Shown piece by piece: positions 39,056-50,304 of a stretch of DNA of 64,000 nt. Numbering within the stretch: the first letter of the stretch is position 1; every line of letters begins with the position of its first letter. Origin of the DNA: Sipunculus nudus (lineage: Eukaryota > Annelida > Sipuncula > Golfingiida > Sipunculidae); the NCBI GenBank assembly GCA_026874595.1, contig CM049309.1, positions 22,943,033 through 23,007,032 of the forward strand, given 5' to 3'. Under the pieces are notes generated by a model. The model searched no databases and had not been told where the DNA came from. It saw only the letters and a program-made list of their open reading frames with translations. Both the position numbers and the translations under genes were made by a program.

Positions 39056-39160
39056 ATAGACTGGTTCTCGGTGTAAGAAATATAAAGCGGGGACCAGTCT
39101 ATCGAAGACACAGCCCAGCCTCTTGCAGGCACAGCTGTCAGATAATCGCTATGACGTAAG
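39056..39160 (+). promoter_or_regulatory. Candidate TATA promoter and mini first exon
   Basis: TATAAA at 39081-39086 is followed at the usual 25-35 bp by a purine-rich transcript start region (about 39110), then ATG at 39151 and a consensus donor AC/GTAAGT at 39156, so exon 1 would end two bases after the start codon. The TATA box sits in the loop of a perfect 10-bp inverted repeat, ATAGACTGGT (39056-39065) and ACCAGTCTAT (39093-39102). No downstream coding exon was recognised. Confidence 0.3.
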
Positions 39161-39699
39161 TTGTTTTGGCTTCACTGTGTTTATGTGTTAACTGTGTTCA
39201 CTCCATCCATGATTTTTTTTTTCTGAGACAACACTGTACATTACACAAGTTTATGGTAATACTCACACAGGCACATGACAATGATTATTACGAAGAACCC
39301 TGGGCGATAATGCAGAATCTGAAGTACAATACTTGACAATAAGACCGAATTATCATTAAATCAGCTTTTTTGAAATTAATACAAAATACAGTAAGTTAAT
39401 CATAGTTTTTTATTACTAAATATACAAAATTTATAAGCACATCGATACTGAATAATTAAATAATTGCTATTAATCTGTAGAAGTGGATACTTTATTACTC
39501 TAATTTTAATAGAGACGTGATTACTGAGAATTTTGTCACATTCTTCTTTATGAGATGTATACTTTTCCAGATTTTCACGATGTAAAGTGGACATGTTCAA
39601 AATCAGAGAAACAAACCGAAAATGATATTGGCTAAGTTACTACAAGCCATGGAATGGTCATATCTTTATCAACAACTCATCATCGTGGCCTGATCGATT

Positions 39700-40990
39700 A
39701 TAGAATAACGTGTCTTACTTTAACAAACTTAACCCTATAGCCAAGGATCAGAATGGGGTTCGAAAAAGGTCGCTCCTGTCCTGATCATATTTTTTAGTTA
39801 CTTCATTATTAAATAATAGTTTGCCTCAAGGAATAGAAGCACGTCGCCCTAGTAAGTGGGCATGTGCATGCATGCAGGAAAAAAGCTGTTGATGGGTAAA
39901 TATAGGAAACTACTCTTCACTCGCGGCTGTTTGGACTAAAAATTGATTACAAAATCTATAACACCATAAAAAAGTTTATACAGTAGTTATTCAGCTTATG
40001 TATGATTAAGTAATAATATTTTCACAAATTGGTTTAGGGTACTATGTGAGGTACAAGGCGATATAATCCGTCACGCTGTTTAATATATATGTATTAACGG
40101 CTTAGCAGATAAAATAAAAAGCCTTATGTCGGTATAAAATCCATTTTTTATGTCCTAAAAGTTCTGATTTCCTAGCGCCTGTTGGATTGTCTTGGTCTAG
40201 TATTGAGCAAGTTTAAGAATTTTAAGGATACTCTACTTATATGACTCCTTTACAAATTTAAATACTATGATGGTAGTAACAGTCCTATAGATTATGCGTC
40301 TGAGTTATGGGGATATGCATAACCCCCGTCATGTGATAAAATTCAAAACAGACCACTCCATTACCTTTTTTAGTGTTCACAGGTTCTGCATGTGTAATTG
40401 CTGCTCTAAAAGAGACATTGGTTGTTTAACATGTAGATATCATTTGATTGAGATGTTACGGTTTTGGAATCACTATGGATTACACAAGTCTAACCAAGAA
40501 AGTATTCATATTGGATTATAACCTTGCAAGTCGCGGATAACTGAGTGCTCAGATGCAAAGAAGTAAGATACTCGAATCCATTGATGTATATTAATACACA
40601 CATATAATGAAATAGCGCCGCATTGCCAACGTAATCTGAACCAGAAGTTACGTTCTGATAATCAACAAAAATGGCTTGAACAATACCGATCAGTTCTGAA
40701 ATTAAGATTTTTTTTATCAGCACTCAGTGCACGGCACATATTTAAGTATATACGTAAAAAGTATATGGCCCGATCGACGACAGCAAAGTTCAGTACACTT
40801 GCTCGGCTTTGGTGTGGGATACTTGGGCTGAGAAGTGAAACTGACAGATTTCAGACACCATATATAGGCTGATACCACCAAATAAATACAAGAACCTAAA
40901 CACTGAAGCAAGGGGCTGTGTCATATGTAAAAACGGTGACATCGAAGATGAGAGGCACAATGGTTTTGAATGTTCTGCCTATATTATGAA
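39700..40990 (+). mobile_element. Non-LTR retrotransposon remnant A (reverse transcriptase and C-terminal region)
   Basis: Frameshifted fragments in order match LINE ORF2. Near 39750 the frame reads GFEKGRSCPDHIF, like reverse-transcriptase motif NGFRKGRS. Near 40290-40520 there is YASELWGYA, IQNRPLHY, CRYHLIEMLRFWNH and later DYNLA-like text. Near 40790-40990 it reads AKFSTLARLWCGILGLRSETDRFQ and, after a frame change, CVICKNGDIEDERH with a final C, the cysteine-histidine knuckle near the ORF2 C-terminus. Many stops and frame changes show it is dead. Clade not assigned. Confidence 0.7.
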
Positions 40991-41254
40991 CCCCTAACAA
41001 TTCTGTATGATAAAACATCTTACACAATTATGCAGTTTCCTATACTTGATAAAACAATTCAATTGGTTTAATTCATAAATTATAACGGTAAGACTTTGGT
41101 AGAATACTTGGTCCGCTGTTGGAACAAGTGTAAAAATTTACTTGAAAAAAGCACAACCCGTACACTGTAATGATGAGAGAAAACAAGAGAAACATTTAGT
41201 CACTCCAGACTTAGTAGTTTAGAAATGGAAACAAGATTTAATTAATATATAAGA

Positions 41255-41893
41255 GGAGATTGTTTATATGGGATTCTCCAAGATTTATGACACAACAAAT
41301 TTCGTACCACTTAGGAATTTTCAGTTTTATGAACTACAACGTCGGGTGACTTTAAACCCATTTCTTCATAGACTGAATGTAGGCTAATAGATTCTCCTAC
41401 TTGTACCTTTTGTAAATTAGTAAGAGAAACTTTATCACATTTTTTTGGAACTGTTCTCTTGTCGCTAACTTGAGGTTAAAAATACAAGAGGTTTTGAATA
41501 ATTCGTCATTAAACTCCTCTGTTAAGTTTTCAGTATCTGAAGTTTTGTTAGGTTAAAGCGAACATAGATGGTTAAATATGCTAACACTGGTTGCTAAAAT
41601 GTATGTTTGTAATTGCAGATGTCTCAAAATGTTACCGAACTATCATGGATGTATAAGCTATGTTAAGCAGATTTATTCAACATATGATGTAATCGCTAAG
41701 AAACTTTGAGGAGGTAAATTAACTCAACATTATTCAAAATGGGAAAACCTTACCGACCTGCTCTCCTCTACATAAATAATCTTCACGATTCAATGTAAAT
41801 TGTTATTGAAATATTAATTTCTATATGTATGTTTGTATGTATGTACTGTTACGTTAAGCATGTACTACGTTTCTGCAATAAAAAAAGAAAGAA
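41255..41893 (+). mobile_element. Non-LTR retrotransposon remnant B (3' end, L1/Tx1-like)
   Basis: Fragments read FYELQRRVTLNPFLHRL, SPTCTFCKLVRETLSHFF, FWNCSLVANLRLKIQEVLN, then MYVCNCRCLKMLP and KLTQHYSKWENLTDLLS. A CxxC, H, C knuckle followed by a basic tail with a KW motif is the layout of ORF2 ends in L1/Tx1-like elements. A TGCAATAAAAAAAGAAAG stretch near 41875 fits a polyadenylation signal and A-rich tail. Stops and single-base frame changes are present. Differs from remnant A in its knuckle sequence, so a second family. Confidence 0.65.
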
Positions 41894-42689
41894 AATCCAA
41901 AAATTCATCATGCTATATAAAATATACACAATTAATATACACAATATAAACATGTTAAGATACGGACACAAACATGCATACATATTTTTATTATATACAA
42001 AATATACCGTACATAAATATTCAAGCAAGTTCCATATAAAATTAAATATTCCAATACAGTCTTCTTCAGTATCATCCTTCTCGACCTCTGAACAGTGTTT
42101 CCTAATGCATGCCCTGCCATGCAGGGGCCCTGGATGAGGTAAATATGCAACTAGAGAATTTTTAAAGGCTTGTTTCATTTATTATCGTTGACGCATTATT
42201 TTCAAATTTTTATTATTCTATTATGAATGGAAATGGATATCTATATAAGAATAACTATCATATTTGATATTTTATGACTAAATGTGCTCAAATTAGTCAA
42301 ACATAGCTTGTACAATGCAATGCAACGTTTTCCTAGCGACTTAATCAATATCAACGTCATGCATAACGTTATGGTGGTAGATCAAAGTTTGAGCCGATAA
42401 ATTCGACTTAGGATACACAATGACTCTCAAACAACACCACCTTAAATAAAATGCTTATTTTTTGCAAAATTATACATCTCCTTTACATTACAGAACATTA
42501 CTTTTGTTTATAATTTGTGTTAAAGATGGAAAATAGGCCATTGAAAAAAAATTTAATTACACAATTACCCTGGAAAACACCACATTTCATGACGCCCAGT
42601 TTCCCTGGTAGCCTTTGAAGTTACCTGGCCCTTTGATCTAGGACCCCAGTGATCAAAGTGATTAATTGGGGCAACGGTGCGCCAGCTTA

Positions 42690-42815
42690 ATTGCGGTACG
42701 CATGACTGACCACTGGTGACACGGGGTAACCGAGACTCCCCATTCACAGAACCCGAGACCTCAAAACACGGTAACCGAGACTTCCAAATCGAGGTAACCG
42801 AGACTTTCGGACCGT
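42690..42815. repeat. Short GGTAACCGAGACT repeats
   Basis: GGGGTAACCGAGACTCC, ACGGTAACCGAGACTTCC and AGGTAACCGAGACTTTCGG occur within 90 bp, with a partial ACCCGAGACCTC between the first two. The - strand frame across this region is probably incidental. Confidence 0.6.
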
Positions 42816-42865
42816 GTGTCAATAAGCACTTCGACTAAATAAATGACCAAAGTGACAATTTTTAG

Positions 42866-44405
42866 CTCAGCTGACTATAAGTCATCTGAGCTATAGTCGT
42901 CGTCCTTTGTCCGTCGTCCGTCCGTCTGTCCGTTAATAGGGCACGTTTTAAAACCGTTGGACCTACGAATCCAAAATTCTGCATACCAATAGATGTCCCC
43001 AAAATCTCCTACCATACCAAAAATTGGGTCATTAGGACTTCGTTCCTTCGAGATATTAAGGAAAAACCTCCGTTTTCCATAAAAAAGCCATTGTTACACT
43101 TCAAAGCTGCCTAATATCAAAACCACTGATCTGTTTTTGATCAGATTTAGTATTCTTATTTTTCCATACATTTTCTGTGCACATACTAAAAATTAGGTTA
43201 GTATTGGGTATTATTTTGAAGTTATGGGCCCAAATATAATGCAGTTTCTTAAAAATCAGGAAATATATTTGCTCACTTAACATGAGAATTGCTGAGGCTG
43301 GAGACTTTTTTTCAGGAATATAACTTTATTTAATCAAGATTCAATTGTTAACCCAAAATTAGATCTGAATTTTGCAAATTTTTCAAGTTATTAGCATAAA
43401 TAAAAAATCAGTACCTTAAATTTTGTCCAACTTTGACAATGGCACGTTTTTTCCCTGTAAGCACTGTTGATTTAATTTTCACAGCATATATACATAAGGA
43501 TTTAATCTTTTAAAATCTGAAATTTCAAAGGAATTGTTTGAAAAGAGTAGCTTGTATTCAAGTTTTCATACACCATGTCAAGTGTTGTTTACATCTGGCC
43601 CACCTTGTAATACAGTCTTCACTTGCATTATGTAACCCACCCCAGGCAGCTTGCCTTGGCTTAGCTTGGCCACTACTAGCAGGCTTCCCCTCTGCCCTGC
43701 ACTCCCACCCCCCTACCCCCCAGCTGGTGCATAAACTAGATGATATTTTATTTTTGGCTATGCTGCATTTTAGATTTTGTATTGTACCACCAGGGTTACA
43801 ATGATTAAAGTGCACATTTAATTGTGTCCACAAAGTGATGTATTGCTATGAAAGTGTGGATGTTCATCAGAATGCTCATTAAAGATTTTAATTTGTTTGA
43901 CTTATAACTCATGGTTGTATCAGTTGTTACATGATACTGGCTAAATAATCAAAATTTATATTGCTGATCCTTTATTTCAGTTCATAAAATTAAACATTCC
44001 CAACTCCAGTTTGCTCCTGGTATAATATATTGGGTGTTTTGTTCCTTGGATTAGTTTTAACACATGTATTAGTTTCATAGTTGAGAATACTTTTTTTCCT
44101 GATACCATTTAAAAAATTAAAAATATTTAAATTTTTCCTGTTAGTGCTGTGGATTTAATTTTCACAGCATGTACACATTAGCATTTCATCTGTTAAAATC
44201 TGAAATTTGAAACTAATTGATCAAAAACTGTAGATTTTATTCAAGTTTCCAGGTACCAAGTCTTCATTGTTTACATCAGGTCAGTATAAATGCAGTGTAC
44301 TGGGCAGTTACATAACACCTTCAGGTCTGACCTACTGCCACTGTGAGTGTCTGGGTCAGGCTGGGTCAGGCAGTAATTACCAGAGAGCCTCTCTTTCTCT
44401 CTCTT

Positions 44406-44484
<79 letters not shown>

Positions 44485-45915
44485 CTTTTTCTCTTTCTCT
44501 CTCCATCTTTCTCTCTCTCTCTCTCTCTCTCTCTTACCCTTATTGCCTCCCTTCCTCCCTCCATCCCATTCTGTTGACAGGTACTATAAACTAGATACAT
44601 TAGCTATAAATGTTGATGCAATTTAAAAAAAAATCAACTGAAATATTCACAATCACATGTATGTTATACTGTAAATTTATAGTATCATTCGTAAACCTGG
44701 ATAAAAATTATGTAATGAAAAAAAGGAATAAATGCAAATATTGTTAATTTTTTTATTGGCTCAGTAGAATTGGGGAAAAAATGATTTGCTTTGTTTCTCC
44801 ATCTTTCTGTCTGTTTTAAAGATTTAATGTTCATGAATAAACTTTTTTTTTATAAGCACTGTTGAATTAAATTTCATATCCTGTATGTATATGCAAGGGT
44901 GTTGTAACTCTCACTATCCCCTTCTTCATCCCACCGAGGCTTTGCACCTTGGCACTGTGAACAATAGTTCTATGGCTATAGCATAATATTTAATAATTAA
45001 AGAAAATATCTACAGAGAGACAGAGGCGTTGTAACTCTGATCATAACACAACACCCCCCCCCCCCCATCAAGTCATTGCACCTGTGGAGTGGGGACGTTA
45101 TGGCAACTGTATACATATCATAAAATTGATAAAAAAGGTTTACCAAATAAATTGGATCTCATCAGACAAATGTGTAAACTGTTGAACTGTCAACAGCTTA
45201 TAAAAAATGTGACCAATGGAAAGGCATGGTCAGATCTCAAATATTATTTGCAACATTTTCTTCAATCATATAAACCAACCATGGCCCAAATTACCTCTTC
45301 CTCTCAAACTTTATCTACATTTCATCATATTTTTAATATTTTAACCTTCTAGGTGGTTCAGTAATGTTGACCATTTGTCCATAGGTACCTATGTACATGC
45401 CAGAAATTATGTCAATATTGTGTAATATGTAGACGTGAGGGTCATCAAAATAATGTACCTTGTCAAGACCGATCTTGTCAAGATATCATGTCATACAGTC
45501 ACAGATTCATAAATCCCCTCATCAGCATAGTTAATCATAACCTTGTATCTGTCAAATTGAAAGCTTGCAGTTTTCAATACACTATAGATCCTTCAACAAA
45601 TAGCCTTATCATCATTATACCACTGCTGAGTATACTGTCATTGCATTCATATTTGCTCAAATAAATTGTTTTTTTTTTCGACCCCTCACAAATGAATAAA
45701 AAATAATCCACTATATTTTACTCCATATTAATCCATCAGTCAGATTATTTCATATATCATTTACTCACATATTACATTATATTCCTTTAAAAAAGCCCAA
45801 CATGACCATGATATTCATAAGCTTTTTCTACTCAGTACAGTATAACAATGGTGATACATTTATAGTCCAATCATGATCAGCTGAGCGCCGTGACCCATGG
45901 GTCCCTTGTTTTAAT
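42866..45915 (+). mobile_element. Tandem-core element, family R
   Basis: The 5' end (42868-42896) is an imperfect hairpin from AGCTCAGCTGACT to AGTCATCTGAGCT. A (GTCC)n-rich stretch follows (TTTGTCCGTCGTCCGTCCG). The 3' end has the inverted partner ATCAGCTGAGC (about 45880), then the palindrome GACCCATGGGTC and CCTTGTTT. The interior has at least three related blocks (about 43440, 44130 and 44840, each with a TAAGCACTGTTGATTT-like word), also related to 8700 and 17640. Inverted start copy plus terminal hairpin echo families P and Q. No protein recognised. Confidence 0.55.
44388..44533. repeat. (CT)n microsatellite
   Basis: About 145 bp of CT with T interruptions and one non-repeat break near 44480. 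It creates long artefactual Leu-Ser and Glu-Arg frames. Confidence 0.95.
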
Positions 45916-45919
45916 GTGT

Positions 45920-47430
45920 GTGTGAGAATTGGCCATAGTTGTTAAAATGAGGGTTAATTTTGGAGCAAGTAATGAATCCAGTCCACATGTAGTAGGTTAT
46001 GTGTGTATATGGACGGACCTAATGATGTTCAGGATTCACATAGAAGGCATGTCGATGTCATATCATCATGCCATGGTTTATGTTGACTACTACTAATATG
46101 ACAGGGTCCAGTCAGTTTAGACCCATCAAAATACTCAGATTCTATACTCAGGCCTTAATCTTTGTTAAGTGGTTGCAACATCTGAGGGCTTTGCTTGTAA
46201 CTGTTCTCCTAATTTATTTCAACTGAGAAACTCTTCCAGTTATTCAAATACAGTGTTACACGAATGCCCTACCCCTTTATACCTATTATGCCCCCACCCC
46301 CCCCCCCCTTCCTCCAGTGGACACATGTTTTTTTCAGTGCCATTATCAGTTGTCTGTAGGAAATCTTATGAATGCCATAACTTTTGAAGGGCTGCATATT
46401 TTCCTGCAAAATTTTAAACACTCCTTGTTCATCCCAAAATCTTGGGATATTTTCCTTTGTTTCATAAATGCAGAGGTAAAATTTACATACTTTCTTAAAT
46501 AACATTTAAGTTATGATTTTTATATGCAAAATACCAGTTATAGAGTTTTTGAAAATTAGAGAGAATTTCTTGTTGTATTAAATGTCTCACGCTTTAAATT
46601 CATTTTGGTTGAATACAAAAGTTTCCCAGGAAAACCATCCCAGCACACAGGATTACTCTAGATATCCAATTCACCTGTTATATACATCGTTATGGTTCTG
46701 TGTCTCTGTGTGTGAGTAAAATCTCCAGGTGTGCCTGTTTACCATATAACATGACAGCTTGGCCAGAAGGCCATGTTTGCATGTAACCAACAACTCACAA
46801 TCAAGAATAATGAATATGAAAGAAAAAACACTGATTTGATGTTTGAAAAATCTTGATTTATTATGTGGCCTGTGTGCTATGAATATGATTATTTTTGGTT
46901 AATGATTGCGCTGGATGCAAGCTTATTTTCAGTTCATTAGAGGAGTAAACAGATGGGTTTAGAATGAAATATTTTAAGGAGAAAACACATATTTCATGTA
47001 TATTAATATAAACGTATACCTGGTATGTAATTAGGTCTGTTTAAGTAATAAGTTAAAAATTCCTTATTTTTGCAGATAAAAATCATAAACTGTGCATACA
47101 GTTGGTTATATACTGGTTTTATATATATATATATATAACACTGGTTTTAACTGCCTTTGCCAAAAACAGATTTTAGATTATAGTTTAAACATCAAATTGA
47201 TTTCACTTTAAACCTATAAAAATGTCTCTCGGCACAGTACACGGTAACACCACAGGTCAGTGTATTTTATTTTTTGCACCACCATGAAATGTTTTCCAAG
47301 TTAATATCACTTTAAACAAAATGCAAACAAAACACTGTTCACCAGCTGCCTGAACCAGAACATATGTACCAGAAATGGAACAGGCTTATTTGACTGGTTA
47401 AATTCTCAGAGCCTTCCCAGAAATGCTAAT
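45920..47430. other. No recognised gene
   Basis: AT-rich, with a poly-C run near 46291-46308 and short frames without motifs. A (TA)n stretch of about 20 bp lies near 47121. Confidence 0.45.
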
Positions 47431-47435
47431 TTAAT

Positions 47436-47924
47436 TTTTATGCACCCGCCACAAAGTGGCTGGGGCATATAGTTTTACCCATGTCCATCATTCTGTCCTT
47501 CCGTCCTTCGTCATTCCAAAATCAAACAGTTGTACAGATTTTTTTTCACAATGCCTGCAGATAATGGCCTGATTTTTGGTGTGTGGGCAGATAATGACCA
47601 GTAACAGATCAAGTTCACGTTTCGTCCCGGTTGACCTATTTTTTACCGTTTTACGGCTCCTAATCTTAGAAAATTTCATGAAAAATAGAAATTTTTATGG
47701 AAAATGCACATGTATGGACTTTTTTTCACAATGCCTGCAGATATTGGCCTGATTTTTGGTGTGCAGGCAGATAATGACCAGTTACAGGTCGAGTTCGTGT
47801 TTCGTCCCAGTTGACCTACTTTTGACCATACAACACCTCCTGAACTTAAAAATTTTTTCAAAATTTAACAAATGTTTCTAATTTGCCCCAGGCGGGGGCA
47901 TTCATGTTGTTCCGACACATCTAG
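47436..47924 (+). mobile_element. Tandem-core element, family S
   Basis: Starts with an imperfect hairpin ATGCACCCGCCAC-AAA-GTGGCTGGGGCAT, followed by ATATAG and a CCTTCCGTCCTTCG stretch. Two core units of about 187 bp (TTTTTTTCACAATGCCTGCAG at about 47528 and 47714) carry GCCTGATTTTTGGTGTG and GATAATGACCAGT. It ends with the inverse GGCGGGGGCAT and CACAT, then CTAG (47921-47924) and T. The same terminal CTAG/T as families P and Q. Confidence 0.6.
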
Positions 47925-48524
47925 TTTTTTTAATTGTTTTATAAAAACGTCACACCAGACATGTATGTTAAACAAGTGTACAGGAGTAATTTTTTTGGTT
48001 CAATTGCCTTATTCAGTAGACATGACATAGACACCAGAGCGAGTCACTGAATCAAGGTCTGTGAAATTGTAGCCACACACTTAGTAGTATGAAGATTTGT
48101 GGGCAGGGAGTGTCAGTAGCCATACCTCTTCCATGAAGAAGTATATAGGGAATATAAATGTACCAGATGCAAAATATTTCACAGCTTTACAGTATTAGGC
48201 ATAATAGCATATATTATTCTTTTTCCCAGATTGGTCACATAAAGAACACATCCCCTGCACCTCCTCTGAGTACACACCTGATTTTTGTGTCATTAATCTA
48301 CCTTCACTGCTACTGTTCAATATTAGGGAAATGTAACTCTTAAAATAATAGTAGGATTTCTTTGAAATGGGGTGCAGCTTCAAGTTGGATGGTTTACATG
48401 TTGAACAGGACTTGTCACATGTCAATATATATGCTTCAGACAATTTAAATGGACTATGCCTAATGTCTTGAGATGTTATGGCATGTTTGATGGCAGACAT
48501 TTCTAGTTGGTTAAGTTAATTGTA

Positions 48525-49927
48525 TCCCCAGACAAAATTAGTATGTTTTCATGACGGTCCAGTTGCTGCCTCCGCATATAAATCTTGTTGGCGTGATAAT
48601 TCTAAAAAATATTTCACGGATCTTTACCAAACTTGGTATATGTATAGATATGGGTCAGAGGACGACACCTATTTAAAATGAGGTCATGACCTGTACTAGG
48701 AGAGTGTCCTTGACCTTCAGTAGGTCCAGTTTTGGGGAAAATCACACAAATTCTTAAATATCTCAAGAAATCTTTCATGGATTGATCCCAAACTCAAGTT
48801 GATCGAAGATCATGGATAGGGTTGTCATTTCCAGAAACTGTTGGTGCCACCTATTATTATTCATTATTTGTTTTCGTGCCTTTTAATAACCCTAAAATTG
48901 CCGTTTATACCCCCATCATTGCTACTCAACAGTACTGTGACATGGGTTATGGGATGATGTATATATCATGGTTGTGTATTACACAAAATCATTAATATCT
49001 CAATAAGGGATGCATGGATTGGTCCAAAAATCAACTAGATCAAAGACCTTGGATAGTATTGTCGGAAACTGGGGGCGCCACCTGTTATTCTTTTACTTGT
49101 TTTCATGCCGTTTATACCCCCATCATATATATGGTGAAAATTACACAAAATCATTAATATCTCAATAAGGGATGCATGGATTGGTCCAAAAATCAACTAG
49201 ATCAAAGACCTTGGATAGTATTGTCGGAAACTGGGGGCGCCACCTGTTATTCTTTTACTTGTTTTCATGCCGTTTATACCCCCATCATTGCTACTCAACA
49301 GTACTGTGACATGGGTTATGGGATGATGTATATCTCAATAAGGGATGCATGGATTGGTCCAAAAATCAACTAGATCAAAGACCTTGGATAGTATTGTCGG
49401 AAACTGGGGGCGCCACCTGTTATTCTTTTACTTGTTTTCATGCCGTTTATACCCCCATCATATATATGGTGAAAATTACACAAAATCATTAATATCTCAA
49501 TAAGGGATGCATGGATTGGTCCAAAAATCAACTAGATCAAAGACCTTGGATAGTATTGTCGGAAACTGGGGGCGCCACCTGTTATTCTTTTACTTGTTTT
49601 CATGCCGTTTATACCCCCATCATTGCTACTCAACAGTACTGTGACATGGGTTATGGGATGATGTATATATCAATTGGGGTAATGACCTTTCCTATGAGAG
49701 TGGCCTTGTCCTTGAATATTGCCATATATGGTGAAAATTACACAAAATCATTAATATCTTAATGCTTTGATTGAAATTGGGGTCATGACTTTTTCTATGA
49801 GAGTGACCTTTTCTATGAGAGTGGTCTGATATTAATTGTTGCTGAAGATGGGGGGCCTATTCTTAAAGGGGGGGGGGATTAATTGTCTGGGGATACTATG
49901 GCACCTGCAGTACGAAGAAATATCTAG
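48525..49927 (+). mobile_element. Helitron-like non-autonomous element, family P, middle copy
   Basis: Starts in TTAATTGTATCCCCAGACAA and ends with the inverted TTAATTGTCTGGGGATAC (about 49880-49897), a degraded hairpin (GGCACC TGC AGTACG) and AAGAAATATCTAG, then T. The core holds four units of 162 and 173 bp starting at GGGATGCATGG (49007, 49169, 49342, 49504), each with GGGGGCGCCACCTGTTATT. No Rep/helicase frame. Exact 5' base is uncertain by 1-6 bp. It lies 260 bp upstream of the first RalBP1 coding exon. Confidence 0.75.
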
Positions 49928-50190
49928 TTTATAATAGAAAAGTAAAAAAAAATATATTTACTTAATTCAGTTGCAATTGCATATGGTTGTATGTTATCAC
50001 AAATATGGTCATTAAATACCTGACATGCTTTCAATTGTTTTTTTACAAGGACACATCAACTTTAAAGTTTTACATTTGTATACATGTACAAAAATTATCA
50101 GTTGTCACAAAATTGTTCAACAATTTTGACAGAAACATTAGTGTGCATCATTGTATTAACATATTAACCAGAGCAATCATACTGTTTGCA

Positions 50191-50304
50191 GACTTGAGAT
50201 TTGAATTATGAACTCCCGAAGTATGAGTTTTGAGAGCCCTGATGTGGAGCGGGATTTCCCGGGGTTGTATGCCTCGGAGTGTTTACGAGAACACAAGCAG
50301 GACT
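50191..50304 (+). CDS. RALBP1: RalBP1-like, first coding exon
   Basis: RalBP1 is a Ral effector with a RhoGAP domain acting on Rac1/Cdc42 and roles in endocytosis. Translation starts at ATG 50208; an in-frame TGA at 50202 lies directly upstream, so this is the first possible Met in this exon. The exon encodes MNSRSMSFESPDVERDFPGL followed by YASE, resembling the N-terminal FPGLY region of the vertebrate protein. It ends at CAGGACT/GTAAGT in phase 1 (97 coding bases). TGTTTGCAG at 50190 is a plausible acceptor, so an upstream non-coding exon is likely. The open frame past 50304 is intron read-through. Identification rests on this motif plus clean joining to four further exons. Confidence 0.75.

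Noticed and set aside
42565-42822. An 85-codon - strand frame as a gene
   Set aside because: It overlaps the GGTAACCGAGACT repeats, has no known motif and no splice context.
44267-44626. A 119-codon Leu-Ser frame and its 109-codon Glu-Arg opposite
   Set aside because: Both come from the (CT)n tract at 44388-44533 within family R.
48195-48500. A 101-codon - strand frame with several cysteines
   Set aside because: Cysteine spacing fits no finger I recognise, and there is no promoter, splice or homologous copy to support it.
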